Shown here piece by piece: positions 34,383-47,974 of a DNA stretch of 64,000 nt. The DNA is from Yarrowia lipolytica (taxonomy: Eukaryota; Ascomycota; Dipodascomycetes; Dipodascales). The stretch spans positions 1,116,001-1,180,000 of the forward strand of contig NC_090771.1 in the NCBI RefSeq assembly GCF_001761485.1, read 5' to 3'. Both the position numbers and the translations under genes were made by a program. How positions within the stretch are numbered: the stretch's first letter is position 1; each line of letters starts with the position of its first letter. The notes under the pieces are model-generated. The model saw only the letters and a list, made by a program, of their open reading frames with translations. It did no database searches and was not told where the DNA came from.

Positions 34383-35092
34383 GAGTGGAGGACGATATTT
34401 ATAATATTTATTCAAAGAAAAACGAGGCAATGAAGTCACAAGTATTACTGTACTGTAGTAGGCCTTCTCACCATCGTTCAAGAGGTGGTTATACCGTCAA
34501 TAGAGCAGATAATGGCATGAACGAGCTACCAACCGAGTCGCTGAGCTTTTATTGTACTTTTTACTGTGTACAAAAGAGTATTTGTCAGGCAAACTCTTAC
34601 TACAACACATTGTAGGTGCTATGATGTTATATCTACACACTCCCTGCCACTCGAAACGGTCTCGACCTCTCTCTTCCACCTTTCACTGGGACTCTGCAAG
34701 GAGCATGTTCCTATACCTTTGGCCACTCGAACTGGTGCTTGTACCCATAGCACTTAACACTCGCTAGTAGCACCTATTCTTCAATTACATCTTCGCGCTT
34801 CACACCGTCTACCGTAAATATCCATAATGCATCTATCTATACGTTACCTATTAGAAGTTATCTTTTAGATGAGGATGTCGTTCTAGCACAAGTAGAGCAG
34901 ACCAGCAGGGGGAGTAACCTTTGCTAGCTCCTATCCTTGTTATCATTGTCAGCACTCTGTCAGGAATGCTCTCTGTGAGGGTGTGTATCCAATATGAAGG
35001 CGCTGGTTCTCAGATCCAAAACCAGATCCAAAACCATGATTGGTACAGGGAATGATCACTTCACTGTGCTCTTGGACTCTTGGGCTCTTAGA
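34383..35092. other. Convergent 3' spacer
   Basis: It lies between the 3' ends of the orphan gene and RRP45. TATTTATAATATTTATTC at 34396 could serve 3'-end formation. Nothing else was recognised. Confidence 0.5.
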
Positions 35093-35992
35093 TTACTTCT
35101 CGTATCGGTCGTTCTCAGCACTCAACAAGGCCTTCCAATTTCCCTTGTTTCGCATCTCCTCGTCCTCCTTCAGCGCCTTGTCAATCATCTCAGTCACCTT
35201 GAGCGCCTCCTGGAATGCCTTTTCACACAGCTCGACTATTCGGTAGCCCTCGATCGACACTCCACTGGGTTTGCTAATCTGGCAAATGTCTCTGTTTTTG
35301 TTGATTGTGATTGTGATTTCGGCATTCTGAACCTGTCTCTCGATGGCAGTGCAGTCCAAAACACACTCCACCTTTTCAACTTCGTTGGTCTCGTCGTTCT
35401 TGAGCTCAAACAGGCCGTAGGTTACAGAAACAGGTAGATGAAGCACACTCAGAGCCACGGGATGGCGTTCCTCCATGTCACACACGGTCACAGCTCCGCC
35501 ATCCACATCCACGTCGGGCTTCTTGAAATGGTACAGACCTGCCATAACAGCGGCACAAGTGGCGTCTACAAGTCCGCCATCAAAGTCCAGGTAGTGCACG
35601 TCCGCCCGAATCTCCCAGCACTTCTTGCCTGCCACAATACACAGGGACTCGAGATCCAGAGCTCCGCTTCGACGCACAGCCTTCTCCACCACCTGCGAAA
35701 TCATGATCTCCTGCTCGCTCTGGTGGTTGTTTTCGAATATCGGGGATGCCATCGACCCGATATCCGTGTGCACGACAAAGATGCCCTCGAAGGGCCGTCG
35801 CTCGTTCGGCTTTGTGATTTCTGCCGAGATACGAACCACCACCTTGGTTTTTCCCATGGTGAGTTCCACATGGCCAAACTGCGACCCGAATGTCACCTCC
35901 ATGGGGCGCTGCTCCTCCATGCTGCGTCCGTCGAGTCGCTTGCTGACCTTGAGCGCCTCCGTCAGGAATTTTCTGTCGTTGATTGAAATCAT
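35093..35992 (-). CDS. RRP45: Exosome complex subunit Rrp45
   Basis: The 299-residue RNase PH-like protein is one of the six ring subunits of the RNA exosome (yeast Rrp45 is about 305 residues). Diagnostic parts are the N-terminal SINDRKFLTEALKVSKRLDGRS, the strand GHVELTMGKTKVVVRISAEI, the insert RRPFEGIFVVHTDIGSMASP, and WEIRADVHYLDFDGGLVDATCAA. The eukaryotic ring subunit has a structural role in threading RNA to Rrp44 and lacks phosphorolytic activity. The Met at 35992 matches the family start exactly. The frame stays open upstream to 36247 only through a Phe-rich stretch encoded by an A/T tract. Confidence 0.93.
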   Translation of the reverse strand: MISINDRKFLTEALKVSKRLDGRSMEEQRPMEVTFGSQFGHVELTMGKTKVVVRISAEITKPNERRPFEGIFVVHTDIGSMASPIFENNHQSEQEIMISQVVEKAVRRSGALDLESLCIVAGKKCWEIRADVHYLDFDGGLVDATCAAVMAGLYHFKKPDVDVDGGAVTVCDMEERHPVALSVLHLPVSVTYGLFELKNDETNEVEKVECVLDCTAIERQVQNAEITITINKNRDICQISKPSGVSIEGYRIVELCEKAFQEALKVTEMIDKALKEDEEMRNKGNWKALLSAENDRYEK

Positions 35993-37216
35993 GGTGTGTG
36001 AGGATCGGAGTGAACAAAAATATTTGGGTTTATGCGGGCAGCAAGAAAGTCGGCAGTTCGTTTGGTTTCTGGTGTTTATCACGATTTTATTTATACCAAG
36101 ATAATACCATCTGAGGGTCGATTTCGGCTCATTCGATTTATAATGATTTTTCTCGATTAAAAACGGCCTTTCCAAAAAAAGAAGGATAAATAAAAAATAA
36201 AAAATAAAAATAAAAAAAAGAATTTCACTCCCAGGACTCGCCTCCAACTTTTCATGATCTCGAGCTTAAGCAATGAAGGAGCCTCTGAGACGGAGTGAAC
36301 GACCAGACTATAAGTAGGTATCGTTGAAGGAGACAGGTCAGAGTACGATATCATGGGTCTTTCTATGCTTAGTGAGACTCTTAGCAAGCACAAAAACATT
36401 AGAAAAGAGCGATTCTAGAGTGGTTGTAGACATGAATATAGTACGAGACCGTACAAGGTACTCTCACTCATACTTGTATCACACTCACTCTCACGCTCAC
36501 ACCTTTCGGGTTCATCATGTACAATTACTGTACAGTGTCTCATGCTCGCTCCGTTCGTTCAAATCGCATTCACACTCGTCATCGCACCTCAACAGCTGTC
36601 CATCAAATGTCCATGCAAGTAATTCTATTACCAATCGATGTTACCCTGTAGAGGGTAGTTGAGAGTTCCAAGGATGTACAGGTACGGCCGCCTACCTGAT
36701 TATTCCGTTTGTTGACGAATTTTCTCCTGGTTATTCCGTCTACTTGGCAGTGTTTCCTTGATTCTTCTGTTTTTTCGTAATTGTTCCGCTTTTTTCTCTC
36801 ATTGATCCATGATCCGACATTTATTCCACCAACAAACAAAAAAAAAAAAAACAGCCAAACACTATTGGTACACGTCGCCGTCGCTGAGGCTGGTCGCTCC
36901 TCGCTTTCTCCGGGTAGCTCGTTCCCATCGGCTCAAACTTTAACGAGATCGCATCATTCTGCTGGAGCTGTTGGGGAGGCAGTGTGCTTTGTGCTGTGAT
37001 GATGTAGGCTTAATTCAGAGGAGGAGCGGGGGAGGGTACGTCTATATATACCTGGACTCTGTCTCTTTTGTGTCTTTATCCCACCACAGCTTCACCCACC
37101 ACAAAGCCGATCATCGTCGTGTTCCCTCTCTCTCACTCACGTCACACACCACGAATACTTATACCGTTAAACTCACTTTGCACACGCATCCTCTTCACCA
37201 ACACAACACCAACAAG
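35993..37216. other. Divergent spacer RRP45/ERG10
   Basis: It contains A-rich AAATAAAAAAT units near 36176-36222 and an A14 run near 36839. The ERG10 leader is rich in pyrimidines. The TATA element is listed separately. Confidence 0.5.
37043..37050 (+). promoter_or_regulatory. TATA box of ERG10
   Basis: TATATATA lies 167 bases before the start codon, followed by a CT-rich leader, a usual layout for a strongly expressed yeast gene. Confidence 0.6.
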
Positions 37217-38817
<1,601 letters not shown>

Positions 38818-40580
38818 GACGTGGGGAAGCAGGTTGAGAAGCCTATGCTTTGATTAGGATAGTGCAAGAGGAAAAATGATGGTTTTGCTGACAGATGCAG
38901 ACGTCTTTCATAATGGCTTCGTCGAAGTGCTCCATTGTACACCTGTGGACCCATGTATATAGTTTGATCGATCATGTGAAATGGGGGTGAGGGAGTGGTG
39001 GAGTGTGGGTGTAGATGAAGGGAGCGGGCGTATCCTTAGTGGAGGCGAATGTGACAGCTTTCTTTCAGGTAGAGTCTAGTCTGATTACTCATCGCCTTGC
39101 AGTATCGTCTTGTATGCAGTCACCATGTGTTCTACCTTGGGCATGTACACTGCGGGCCATGTTGGAGCGAGAGCCAGTATTTTTACAGCGCGAGGCCATG
39201 TACAGTGTCAGTAGGGATATTGTATATGTAAGGGGTTGTCTCTGTCTCCATTGTATGTCTACAGTGTCTGCGAGGCCCGTTTTTCGTTAGACCAGGGCTG
39301 ACAGGGTCGACAGGGTCGGGTAGCCCTAGGGATGGTCGTAAGTTTCACCTATAGTCATCGTCATAGAGGATCTTGTACTGTCACATGTCGAGATTATGAT
39401 CAACGGTCTTGATCGGCTTCTATGGCCATCTGCCGTTTGTATTTGGGCTGGTACGATGTGGTTGTGTACATCTACAGTGGAAGTGAGTGTACTGTAGCTC
39501 CAATACGAGCAGTTTGAGATGGGCCAACAGAGGGTACAATAGTCCGCACATCATGGTTCTAGGATATGTGGTGATGTGCCGCTCTAATTCTCGTCATTTA
39601 TTTCAGTCTGCCGCATCCGTTGGCCCCTACATGGTGCCCCTGTTCCCCTTACTTGACGACAATGTGGTTCTACGTGAGGCATGTGCTGGAGATAATATAT
39701 GCCCGATTCGGGAGCCAGCCTTGGTGATCCTACGTTGGAGACGCACACTCACGGCGGGTTTAGCTCTCTCGTATATTATTCGATTGGCTCGAGAGTCGTA
39801 TTCGTCACGGCCTGCAGACGGGGCTGTGGGAGGCTGGTAGAGTCAGGAGTTAGGAGTGGTAAGGGGGTAGATGCATCGATGGTTGGCTGTATGTACGTAC
39901 GGCTTCAGCCGTGTTCTGTCTGTGGGACAGACCTCGGAGTTGGGCTCTTACCACTGCTGCTGCTGGTTGGTACTCACTGCTATCGTTGCTTCTTCCACTG
40001 ACACATTCTCTGCAGCCAGCGCCTCTATTTTCTGGAGCTCATTATTATTATTTCCAGCTCCATATTCCACCACCCCTCCAAGTCGAAGCCAATCGATCTA
40101 CTGCTGGATCGACACGATCGGCACAGGGCTAAATGATCGTCATTCCACCTGCTCGACAGAGTAGATAGCGTGTTTCAGAGCCGTTTGATGTCGCCGCAGA
40201 CTTGCACCATGTGAAAGGTGTGAACCTGCTGCTTTGGGAAACAGCTTCTTGTGCGGCACGGATGACCCCTGTTCCTAGACCGTTTGCCCAGGGCCAAAAC
40301 ATAGATGGTACCTATGAGCATTTGTTTTGATGACCCGTTTTAACCTGAGACATGCGACATGCTCCTGCTAAAACGCTGTATGACGCTTCTCAAGATTTAC
40401 CCCTGTCTGTACGCACCTAAGAGACGTGTTGTGAGAGCATCGAGATGCAAACATCGGCCTAACGGTGCATAGCAGCAAGTATTCACACCCAGTCTGGAGC
40501 TCTACTCGTACAGAGTAAATTCAACCTCCTGGACCACTAGCCAACAGCCCAGCTTTACCAAATGTTTTTAGCACGACTAA

Positions 40581-40734
40581 GCAGGATTTAGCTGTTCTGC
40601 CCAACTTTCAACAGCTTTGGCCAAGACTTTTAGCAGCTTCATCAAGGATTTAGCAGCTCTGTGCAGGATATAGCAGCTCCGTCCAGGATTTAGCAGCTCC
40701 GTCCAGTTTTTAGCAGCTTTACCCAGGTTTTAGC
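40581..40734 (+). repeat. Degenerate 20-nt tandem repeat
   Basis: Seven or so copies of a unit like GGATTTAGCAGCTCCGTCCA. The core TTTAGCAGCT recurs every 20 bases from about 40629 to 40709, with more divergent copies at each end. Confidence 0.85.
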
Positions 40735-41119
40735 CCTCTTTTAGACCCCTATTTTTGGTCCAATTATTTTCCTCGCCCCTTAAACTTTTCAGGTCCTTGT
40801 TTGGCCATCGAGTCATACCCGTATGTCCACAAGTGCCCTAGGCCCGCTTTCTTTGTTTGCTCTTTGTCTCCAGCTGTGACTAACCCCAACCCCGAGACGA
40901 TAGCCGATGCTATACAGATTCACTCCTGGGAATCTGAGAGTCTATCTGGAGATATGTTTTTTTTTGTTTTTTGGGGGGGGTTTTCGAGAGTATCTTTATG
41001 TTGCGTACGTGCTTCCTGGGAGGGCACAAATGACGCCATATCTGGGCCCTGAAAACGGAGATATTACATCATCGCGGGCCTGCGGGAGCCCGGGCCGACC
41101 GCACCAATAATTATAATTA

Positions 41120-41146
41120 TTTCTGAGAGCCGTCAACTCTCAGAAA
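41120..41146. repeat. Short inverted repeat
   Basis: TTTCTGAGAG and CTCTCAGAAA form a perfect 10-bp stem around a 7-base loop. There is no T-run after it and no adjacent gene, so a terminator role is not indicated. Confidence 0.75.
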
Positions 41147-44100
41147 CAAGACCTTTTATCCCTGTCCTGCAACGATGGTTTCTCATGTGGATGGCCGTGC
41201 ATGCATCACTGTATAGTCTGAACCTTGGATGGGGGGTTGTTGGTTGATTAGAAACAAATTATATCAACAGGAAATTGGCCAAAAATTATATATTGGCATT
41301 TTTTGTGATCTTAGTTTGATTAATCAGTTGGTCTGTCTGTGGGGGTCGGCATACTGATACTGACTTGGCTGATGAATCAGTCTTTGTTCAAAGTGTAGAT
41401 GTTGATTGATTTACCACTAGTTTTATTGGTTCAACTTGTCCAAGTCGGTATTCGCACATCCACTGTCTCCTACCCTACAGTACGTACTCGTACCGCGCTG
41501 CCAATAATTACCTCCTACAACTTTACCATGCACCACACCATGAATACATGCTGAGGTTCACCCTGGCATGGCCGATAATATATTATGACAGTGGTCACAG
41601 GCTATTGTCCCGTACATTCTTCCGTCGAATACTGTACAGTGCCGGCTACTCGTATTGGCGGTACAGCAGCAGCGGAATAATACTTTTGACGAGATAGACA
41701 ACAGAGAGACTCAATCAGTGTTTGATTAGATAGCCGGAGGCATGTGTGATTCTGGGCTGATCGCGGGAAGAATCCAGCTTCTATCTGCTCATATCCATCG
41801 TCATACTGTACTTGTGTTACAGCTGTCAGTGTCAGGGTTGTTCAGTAGCGGGAGCCCTTCTGTCAGTGTCATTCGAATAGTCTCCGCCAAATAGGCAGGG
41901 TCTGTTGTGCTACAGAACTTGTAGGTGTTACTTTGTCCGCGAGAGACATTCAAGGGTGGTTAGCGCGACGTGGACAGGCGCGCTAAGCTGCGATAGTGTG
42001 TTGGGTGCTTTGCCGGACCATCACCGCGCCTCCCAGCTGCTGGTTGATCGCCAATATGGCTTGTAACTTCTTCAAAGGTGGAGTGCATGCAGGACTGAAA
42101 TTAATTGGAAAATACGGCGGAAAATACTCCAGAAAAATACGCTGGCGGGCCAGAAAAACGATCCCTTGCTTGAACGGGCAATAATATCGACAATACGCGT
42201 CGAAAATCGACTGATTACTCTTCCCCTTCTGTCTCATGACCTGTTTTCCGGATTTTATGGCTCCACTGTGACGTCACCGCTTGCACTGGCACGTCGGTAC
42301 ATACAATGACCCCCCAGATTGCACCAAGCAAACGACTTTATTCTACACCATAGACCCTGGAACCCCCGCCAACGCCCCGTGACGGCTGGGTCATGTGGCA
42401 TGTGCTAGTTCCATCTCTGTCACCTTGGGCTGGCCCGCTTCGCGGGGATGCATGGATCAGCGGTCGCATCTACATGGGCCGTGGTCGCAAAAAGAAACGA
42501 CTTGAGCCAGGTGGAGGATGAAAAGAGGGTACGACGAGAGTTTGAATGAGGGTTAGTGGACCATGGCTGTCTCTTGGCTGTTTTTTGTGGCAGGCATCAT
42601 GGGCTGGCTGATTATATAAGATCGTCGTGCTGTCTGATAACACCGCCGGGCAGTTGTCTAATTACAGTAATTAGGTGCATGGCACACGATCCACAGTTGA
42701 TGATTAGGAGCTACTACATTGTAGTGGCCACGATCATAGCCCACCATCTATAGATGGCACTATTACTCCTTTTGGAAGGTGGATGATGGGTAGACGTTGA
42801 GCTGTCGATAAATGACTCGTCGCAAAAGATCAGCTTGTAATAGCAGGTTGTAGGACAATTGCCACGCAACGGCAACAACCCAATACGCCTTATCTAGCAC
42901 GCCTGAAGCCTGCATTCAAGCCGTTCAGTGCTTTAGCTAGAGTACGATACTGAAGGTTGCACTGGGCCTCCCAAGTTGGGGCTGCAAACCGTAGTTACAG
43001 TACATACAATAGATGTAATGGATTCCACCTCTATTATAGTGATAGGATTGAGACAGGGCATGTCGTCAAGAACACAATGTGACATTAACAAGGCGCCGGT
43101 CACACCCAAACGGCCAACGGCCTACTATCACATGTTTGTTGAGCACTGTTGAGCGTCTCCCCGCTCCTCCCCCGCTCTACGCAAGTAGCGTGCAAGTGCA
43201 AGCGCAAGCACAAGTATATGCATCTCGCGGACGTGTGATAAAGTGACTGAATGACCGAAGCTTTGTGTGTCATGTGTCTGTCGAGTCTGTGACAGGCAGG
43301 TAGGGCTGAAGGAGATGACGTGCCTAAGGGCTGTGATTCGCCCGAGCGAGCAGCTGCATTCTGGGTCTCGTATCCGCTGGGAGAAACGCTCGCATTCCGA
43401 CGCCGCCGATGAGCTCTACAGACTCACATTCTCAAGCTCAAACGCTCGGGGGAACACTCAAAAGTGAGACCTTGATCCAGTGACTGAGACTGTATGTAGG
43501 TGAGAAGAGAGACTGCGGGACTGATGGGCGTGTGTACGGTGCCAGTTAGGTTGGGCACTTTAAAGTAGGTTTGCCAAATTAGGCTCTCTCAATTTTTCGG
43601 TTTCCCGCTTTTTCTTTTCCCTCTGGCCCGTAACCCCCTTTAATTACATGTGCATTTTAGGGGGCTTGTCGCTGCACTCTCCCAGATAATATTATTACGG
43701 AATGCGAAAATCGCATGATGTTGGATAAGTGAGCATCGGGAAGCAGCAAATCTCCAGTTGGCGGACGACCTGTACGAGCCGTCGTGTACCAGCTCAGGTA
43801 CAGTTCTTTGCGGTGGCGTTGTTTGGGCATATATACATATATACAGTGTGCTTTCAGGTACCTGGGTGAGGCACACGAGAGGGGCTAATGGCTTATAGTG
43901 TGGCAAAATGTCAGATTCAAGACCGACTATCAACGTGGATGTGCATGGCTCAAAACCCTCGTTACGGCACATTTCCCCCGGGGTAAAGAGACCGCCAAAA
44001 CACGATGCAGCCACAAGGCGAATCTCGCTGCGCGGGATACGTGCTCCAGGCCGTCCCGGTGCATTGTTTTGGTCCTTGTGGTGCTGGGTGTTTGCCTATT

Positions 44101-44741
44101 TTTGCCCATATTCGTCTCTTTTTGCGTATTTTGGTATTTTGTACATTCACCGGTGAAATATTTTTTATTTTTTTCTTACTCGAGCCTCAGGGAGCCGATA
44201 TTATTTGGCCATGACGATCTGCAGAGTGCTGCCGTCAGTGTTAAATTGACGGTGGGAGATTGGCAAAAAAGGAAAAAGACAAGCGGGCGAACAAAAGGCC
44301 CTGAAATTGCCAAAAAAAAAAAAAAAATTGAGCCAAAAAAAAAAAAAGGGGGAGAAGGCCCGTCGATACGCACAAGGAAATGACAATATCAACGGGGGGA
44401 GGGCTCTTGTACATAGACGAGAGACCGACAAAAAACGGCAGGAAACAGGCGGAATCAATTCGGGGACACTCGAACCCCCTTGGTGATCTCCCGTGGTCCC
44501 GTTTCCCCGGGCCCCTAGCCCTTCCACACCCGGCCTAAAGGTCTAGCGTGCTGCTCAAGACCGGTTTCACATCCCAACGGTCGTCTCTCCATGTACCATG
44601 CACTCTGGTCCACTGTACACGGGGAATCTGAGTTAGACTTCTCGCTTTTTTGAAAGGCCCTTGTCATACCCCCTAGACTTAGCGCCGATTAGCGTTTTCG
44701 GGTGCAAGACCCATGGGGGGCGACTACCACCTTCTTTTTGG

Positions 44742-44752
44742 TCATATATATG
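44742..44752 (+). promoter_or_regulatory. Possible TATA box of the kinase gene
   Basis: CATATATATGG lies about 75 bases before the preferred kinase start at 44822 and helps choose that start over the upstream in-frame ATG at 44750, which overlaps this element. Confidence 0.45.
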
Positions 44753-44821
44753 GAGACGACCGGTCGGAAGAGTGCGTGCAACAGATACCTCGACCCGAAT
44801 CGACACAGACCCTCTCTCAGC

Positions 44822-46072
44822 ATGCACAAACTCAACGCCCGACTCGGAAACCTCCGGCTGGAAGAGGTGATCGGAACTGGAGCCTATGGCACCGTCTACA
44901 GAGCCACTGACATTTACTCGAGCAAACGATACGCAGTCAAGGTGGTTGGCAAGCGCTCGCAACTGAACGACTGCCGCGGCCAGGTCATCAACGCCCACAA
45001 GCTGTCTCTCCAACAGGTTTCTCTGGCGGCCCTCAACCACAACGCATCCCACATCTACCGAGAAATCGCCCTCCATAACCATGTCCAGGTCCACCCCTAC
45101 ATTCTGTCGCTGTACGCCGTCTACGAGGCCAGCGACTGTCTCTACATTGTTCTGGAGCACTGCGAGGACGACCTCTTCACCGCTATTGTCGACCGGGGCA
45201 TGTTCCAGACCTACGCCCCCAGTGCCAAGATCATCCTGCTCCAACTGCTCGAGGCCGTCCTCTACACCCACAACAAGGGCGTCTTCCACTGCGATCTTAA
45301 GCCAGAAAATATTCTCGTGGCCGAGGGAGGCACTTGCATTCGGCTGGCAGACTTTGGCCTGGCCTCACGATCCGGACAACAGGTGTCCCAGTGCGGTTCG
45401 TCCTTCTACATGTCTCCCGAGCGACAGACCAAGCGCCACAGCTCCTTGTCCGTGCAGCAGATCAATGCCGGAAACGCTGCCGCCGATATCTGGAGCCTGG
45501 GAGTTATTGCCATCAATCTCTTTTGTGGCAGAAACCCCTGGAAACGGGCCCACGTCTCGGACGAGGCCTACCGCCAGTACCTCAAGGACCCGTCGTTCCT
45601 GCAGCAGATCCTGCCTGTTAGCGATGAGTTTGCCGGCATTCTCAACCGCATCTTCACCGCCGATGTCAAGTCGAGAATCAGCCTCACCCAGCTCCGAGAA
45701 CAGATCAAGAACTGCGACATGTTTGTACTTGGACAGGACACTGAGGAGAGGCCTGCAACCTCTGCCATTCCTACATACACCAAGGCGCCTATTCCTCCCA
45801 CGTCTCCCGTGTCTCTGCTCCCTGCTCCTTCTCTCAAATCAAACCTGTCACCTCTCAGTCACACCTCCAGTGTATCGCCTCTCAGCCACACGTCGTCCAT
45901 CTTCTCGACGCCCTACACTCCCGACGTATCCCCAACGGCCGTGTCGGATCGAGGCGTCAAGCGTCGACGCAGCGAGGAGAACGAGCCGTTCCACTTTTCG
46001 CTCAACCATACCAGCGACGTGGACCGGTTCGACTTTGGCATGAGCGACCCCCGAGCCCGACTGTTCGCCTAA
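44822..46072 (+). CDS. Serine/threonine protein kinase, Ran1/Sks1/Vhs1-like
   Basis: The 416-residue protein is a kinase (residues about 10-345) with a Ser/Thr/Pro-rich tail. Visible elements: glycine loop GTGAYG (18-23), lysine K40 in YAVKVV, catalytic loop HCDLKPEN (Asp158, Lys160, Asn163), DFG (177-179) and YMSPE in the activation segment. HCD replaces the usual HRD, a trait of the Ran1/Pat1-Sks1-Vhs1 group, which acts in meiosis control, glucose response or cell-cycle entry. The tail ends in a basic SDRGVKRRRS signal and DVDRFDFGMSDPRARLFA. I chose the Met just before the domain, as in Vhs1/Sks1; an ATG at 44750 would add 24 residues. The exact orthologue is not determined. Confidence 0.87.
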   Translation: MHKLNARLGNLRLEEVIGTGAYGTVYRATDIYSSKRYAVKVVGKRSQLNDCRGQVINAHKLSLQQVSLAALNHNASHIYREIALHNHVQVHPYILSLYAVYEASDCLYIVLEHCEDDLFTAIVDRGMFQTYAPSAKIILLQLLEAVLYTHNKGVFHCDLKPENILVAEGGTCIRLADFGLASRSGQQVSQCGSSFYMSPERQTKRHSSLSVQQINAGNAAADIWSLGVIAINLFCGRNPWKRAHVSDEAYRQYLKDPSFLQQILPVSDEFAGILNRIFTADVKSRISLTQLREQIKNCDMFVLGQDTEERPATSAIPTYTKAPIPPTSPVSLLPAPSLKSNLSPLSHTSSVSPLSHTSSIFSTPYTPDVSPTAVSDRGVKRRRSEENEPFHFSLNHTSDVDRFDFGMSDPRARLFA

Positions 46073-47868
46073 ACCAACGGACCAACTAATTGCATATCCC
46101 CCCACCCAAAATGCTCTACTAACAAATCAGCTAATGTACATATTTATAGATAATGATAATGACTAACCGTATGAACGAGGCAGTAGCGGACGATATCTGT
46201 ACTTGAACGATAGTAGGAGTCCATCTCGGCTCATGGCTTGCTACTCTTTACGAGCCGTTAGCTCCATCGATCGGTGGAATAGTGGGCCTCGTCCAACAAG
46301 AGACTTCCACACCTTGTCGTATCGTATTAAGGAGACCGATATATGCCGATCTTATCGAACAAGAACCGGTACGTACATACTGTACAGCAGTACAAGCACT
46401 CTAGAGTCTCGGATCCTGGTCAAAATAAAGAGACACACGGTGAGAAATTAATTCCCGAATATCCCGGAATACGCAATACGACCACAATCGACGACTCTGG
46501 CAATATTAAATCGTCTTTAGGACTCATTCCGAACGCCGTATCGCATGTCCCAAGATGGGATATACTCGGAACCGTACGGGAGACTCTACTCGTGGTTGGC
46601 CAAAGTCATTTCTCGTCTACCTTTGGCTAGTGGGAAAAATTTGCAACTCCGGGGAGACGAGGGTGTGCGATGGAGTGGAGGGGTATCAAACGGCTCTCTT
46701 ATTGGTGTCTTGGGTCGTCTCTGTCTTGTTCGGTACGTGATGCGCTATGATCATACCGGTAGGGCCGGTAGGGTACGCACAGTACTCGTACTGTTACCGA
46801 AGACCGTTATTCATGCATTGTGCAAGTATCAATCTCGAGTACAAGCACGTTTTTCCCAACAATGCTACGCTCTTCCCTCCTATCCACCTACTTGTACCTC
46901 CTCCCTGTCCATCGTCCATCTCCCTCCTCATGTCATGCCTCCATCTCCCGCACGCCGAGACGTGAGTCGCGCCGACTCTGAAACATGTCCCGTAGCTCGT
47001 CGTATGGATGCCCATCCATATGTTCCACATGGCCCTGTTACAAGTCATGGTGGCACGCTGTACGGATCCCATGATGTCACAGCTTCACATGTCCACGCTG
47101 TAAGCTCGCCAATCCCCCGCTTCTCTTCGGGGTGTGAAAAAAGTGGCCTGTTGCCGGGGAAATAATCTAAACGAGAAGGATGCAACCACAGTGAGACAAG
47201 TGAGACAAATGAGTGTCAGTGGCCGGTCCCGAGAGTTAGACTTGAGACATGAACGGTGCAAACGTAGTCAGCGTCCCCGAGGTGGCATCTGACAGGGGTA
47301 GCCCGGTCTCTGTGCTCCAAACAAACACAATCACACTTAGGCAGGGACACTGAGACAGCTGTATAGTGGGCGGCTGTCGTGTAGCGGGACCGGAGCTGTC
47401 TTGTATCAGATTCACGAGCTACTTGTTTCACGTTCACCCCAGACCAGAGACATGGCAGCTACTGCAGTTACGTCACACCTGGGCGTCATTGGGAGCAGCA
47501 CCATCACAGCTACTTTACTAACTGCGGACACTAAGCCTGTGGCTAATACCCGTACTTGTACCCAAAATGCGCCCGCACACACGCGAACGCCGAGCACTTC
47601 CATGACTGTATCTGTGTCCCTATCTAGACATTTCGTCTTACTAATGGTGCTTGTTATGGTGGCTGTTCAGGTCACTGGTTCGAGACTCCCGTGCCCCTCA
47701 CTCGTGCAGGGGCAGATCTAACTGTAATTTCAACCTTCTTTCTGTTGGGAGTCACCTCCTAAACCCAATCCCACATGTCAACATGCTGTGCATACCACCG
47801 GAATGTCGACCTGTTTTGGTTGTCCGAGACATTTGGAACTGGTGAGCTTTCGGAGCGGCAAAAAGCTC
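46073..47868. other. Gene-free region
   Basis: No confident gene. A 206-codon frame at 46545-47165 has no recognisable domain and is rejected below. GTACATACTGTACAG-type words appear near 46371-46393. Confidence 0.45.
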
Positions 47869-47873
47869 AAAAA
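47869..47873 (-). terminator. RNA polymerase III terminator of tRNA-Ser
   Basis: A T5 run on the minus strand five bases past the tRNA 3' end. Confidence 0.75.
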
Positions 47874-47878
47874 TAAAC

Positions 47879-47974
47879 CGTCACAGACAGGATTCGAACC
47901 TGCGCGGGCAAAACCCACTGCCTGACAGCTATTAGAATAGCAGGGCAACGCCTTAACCACTCGGCCACTGGGAC
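47879..47974 (-). tRNA. tRNA-Ser(GCU) with a 14-nt intron
   Basis: The 96-nt gene gives an 82-nt mature class II tRNA with a long variable arm. It reads GTCCCAG, D-arm TGGCCGAGTGGTTAAGGCG, then anticodon stem TTGCC/GGCAG around CTGCTA-A. The intron TTCTAATAGCTGTC sits one base after the anticodon and contains AGC, which can pair with the GCU anticodon, as usual in tRNA introns. The T-arm GCAGGTTCGAATCCTGT holds the B box. The acceptor stem has one C-U mismatch (position 4 with 69). Confidence 0.9.

Larger units (their letters stand above)
38818..44821. other. Six-kilobase gene-free region
   Basis: No convincing gene or RNA was found in about 6 kb. Visible structure: a degenerate 20-nt tandem repeat (40581-40734); T10 and G8 runs near 40955-40981; a 10-bp hairpin (41120-41146); a GCCCGC/GCGGGG hairpin near 42435; and A15 and A12 runs near 44312-44347. 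A TCATATATATGG near 44742 is a TATA candidate for the kinase gene. Confidence 0.5.

Noticed and set aside
41120-41146. The 10-bp hairpin as a transcription terminator
   Set aside because: There is no T-run behind it and no gene next to it, and hairpin terminators are not used by yeast RNA polymerase II.
44455-44490. GACACTCGAACCCCC as a minus-strand B box
   Set aside because: The T-arm would need an eight-base loop and no other tRNA arm follows.
38818-44821. An old transposable element filling the gene-free region
   Set aside because: I found no long terminal repeats, no flanking duplication and no polymerase- or transposase-like frame, so nothing supports such a call.
46545-47165. A 206-codon plus-strand frame
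   Set aside because: It has no recognisable domain, an unremarkable composition and no conserved start. At this GC content such a frame can arise by chance in several kilobases of spacer. RNA-seq would decide.
47670-47720. GGTTCGAGACTCC as a possible tRNA B box
   Set aside because: The loop has extra bases and no acceptor, D or anticodon arm can be formed upstream.
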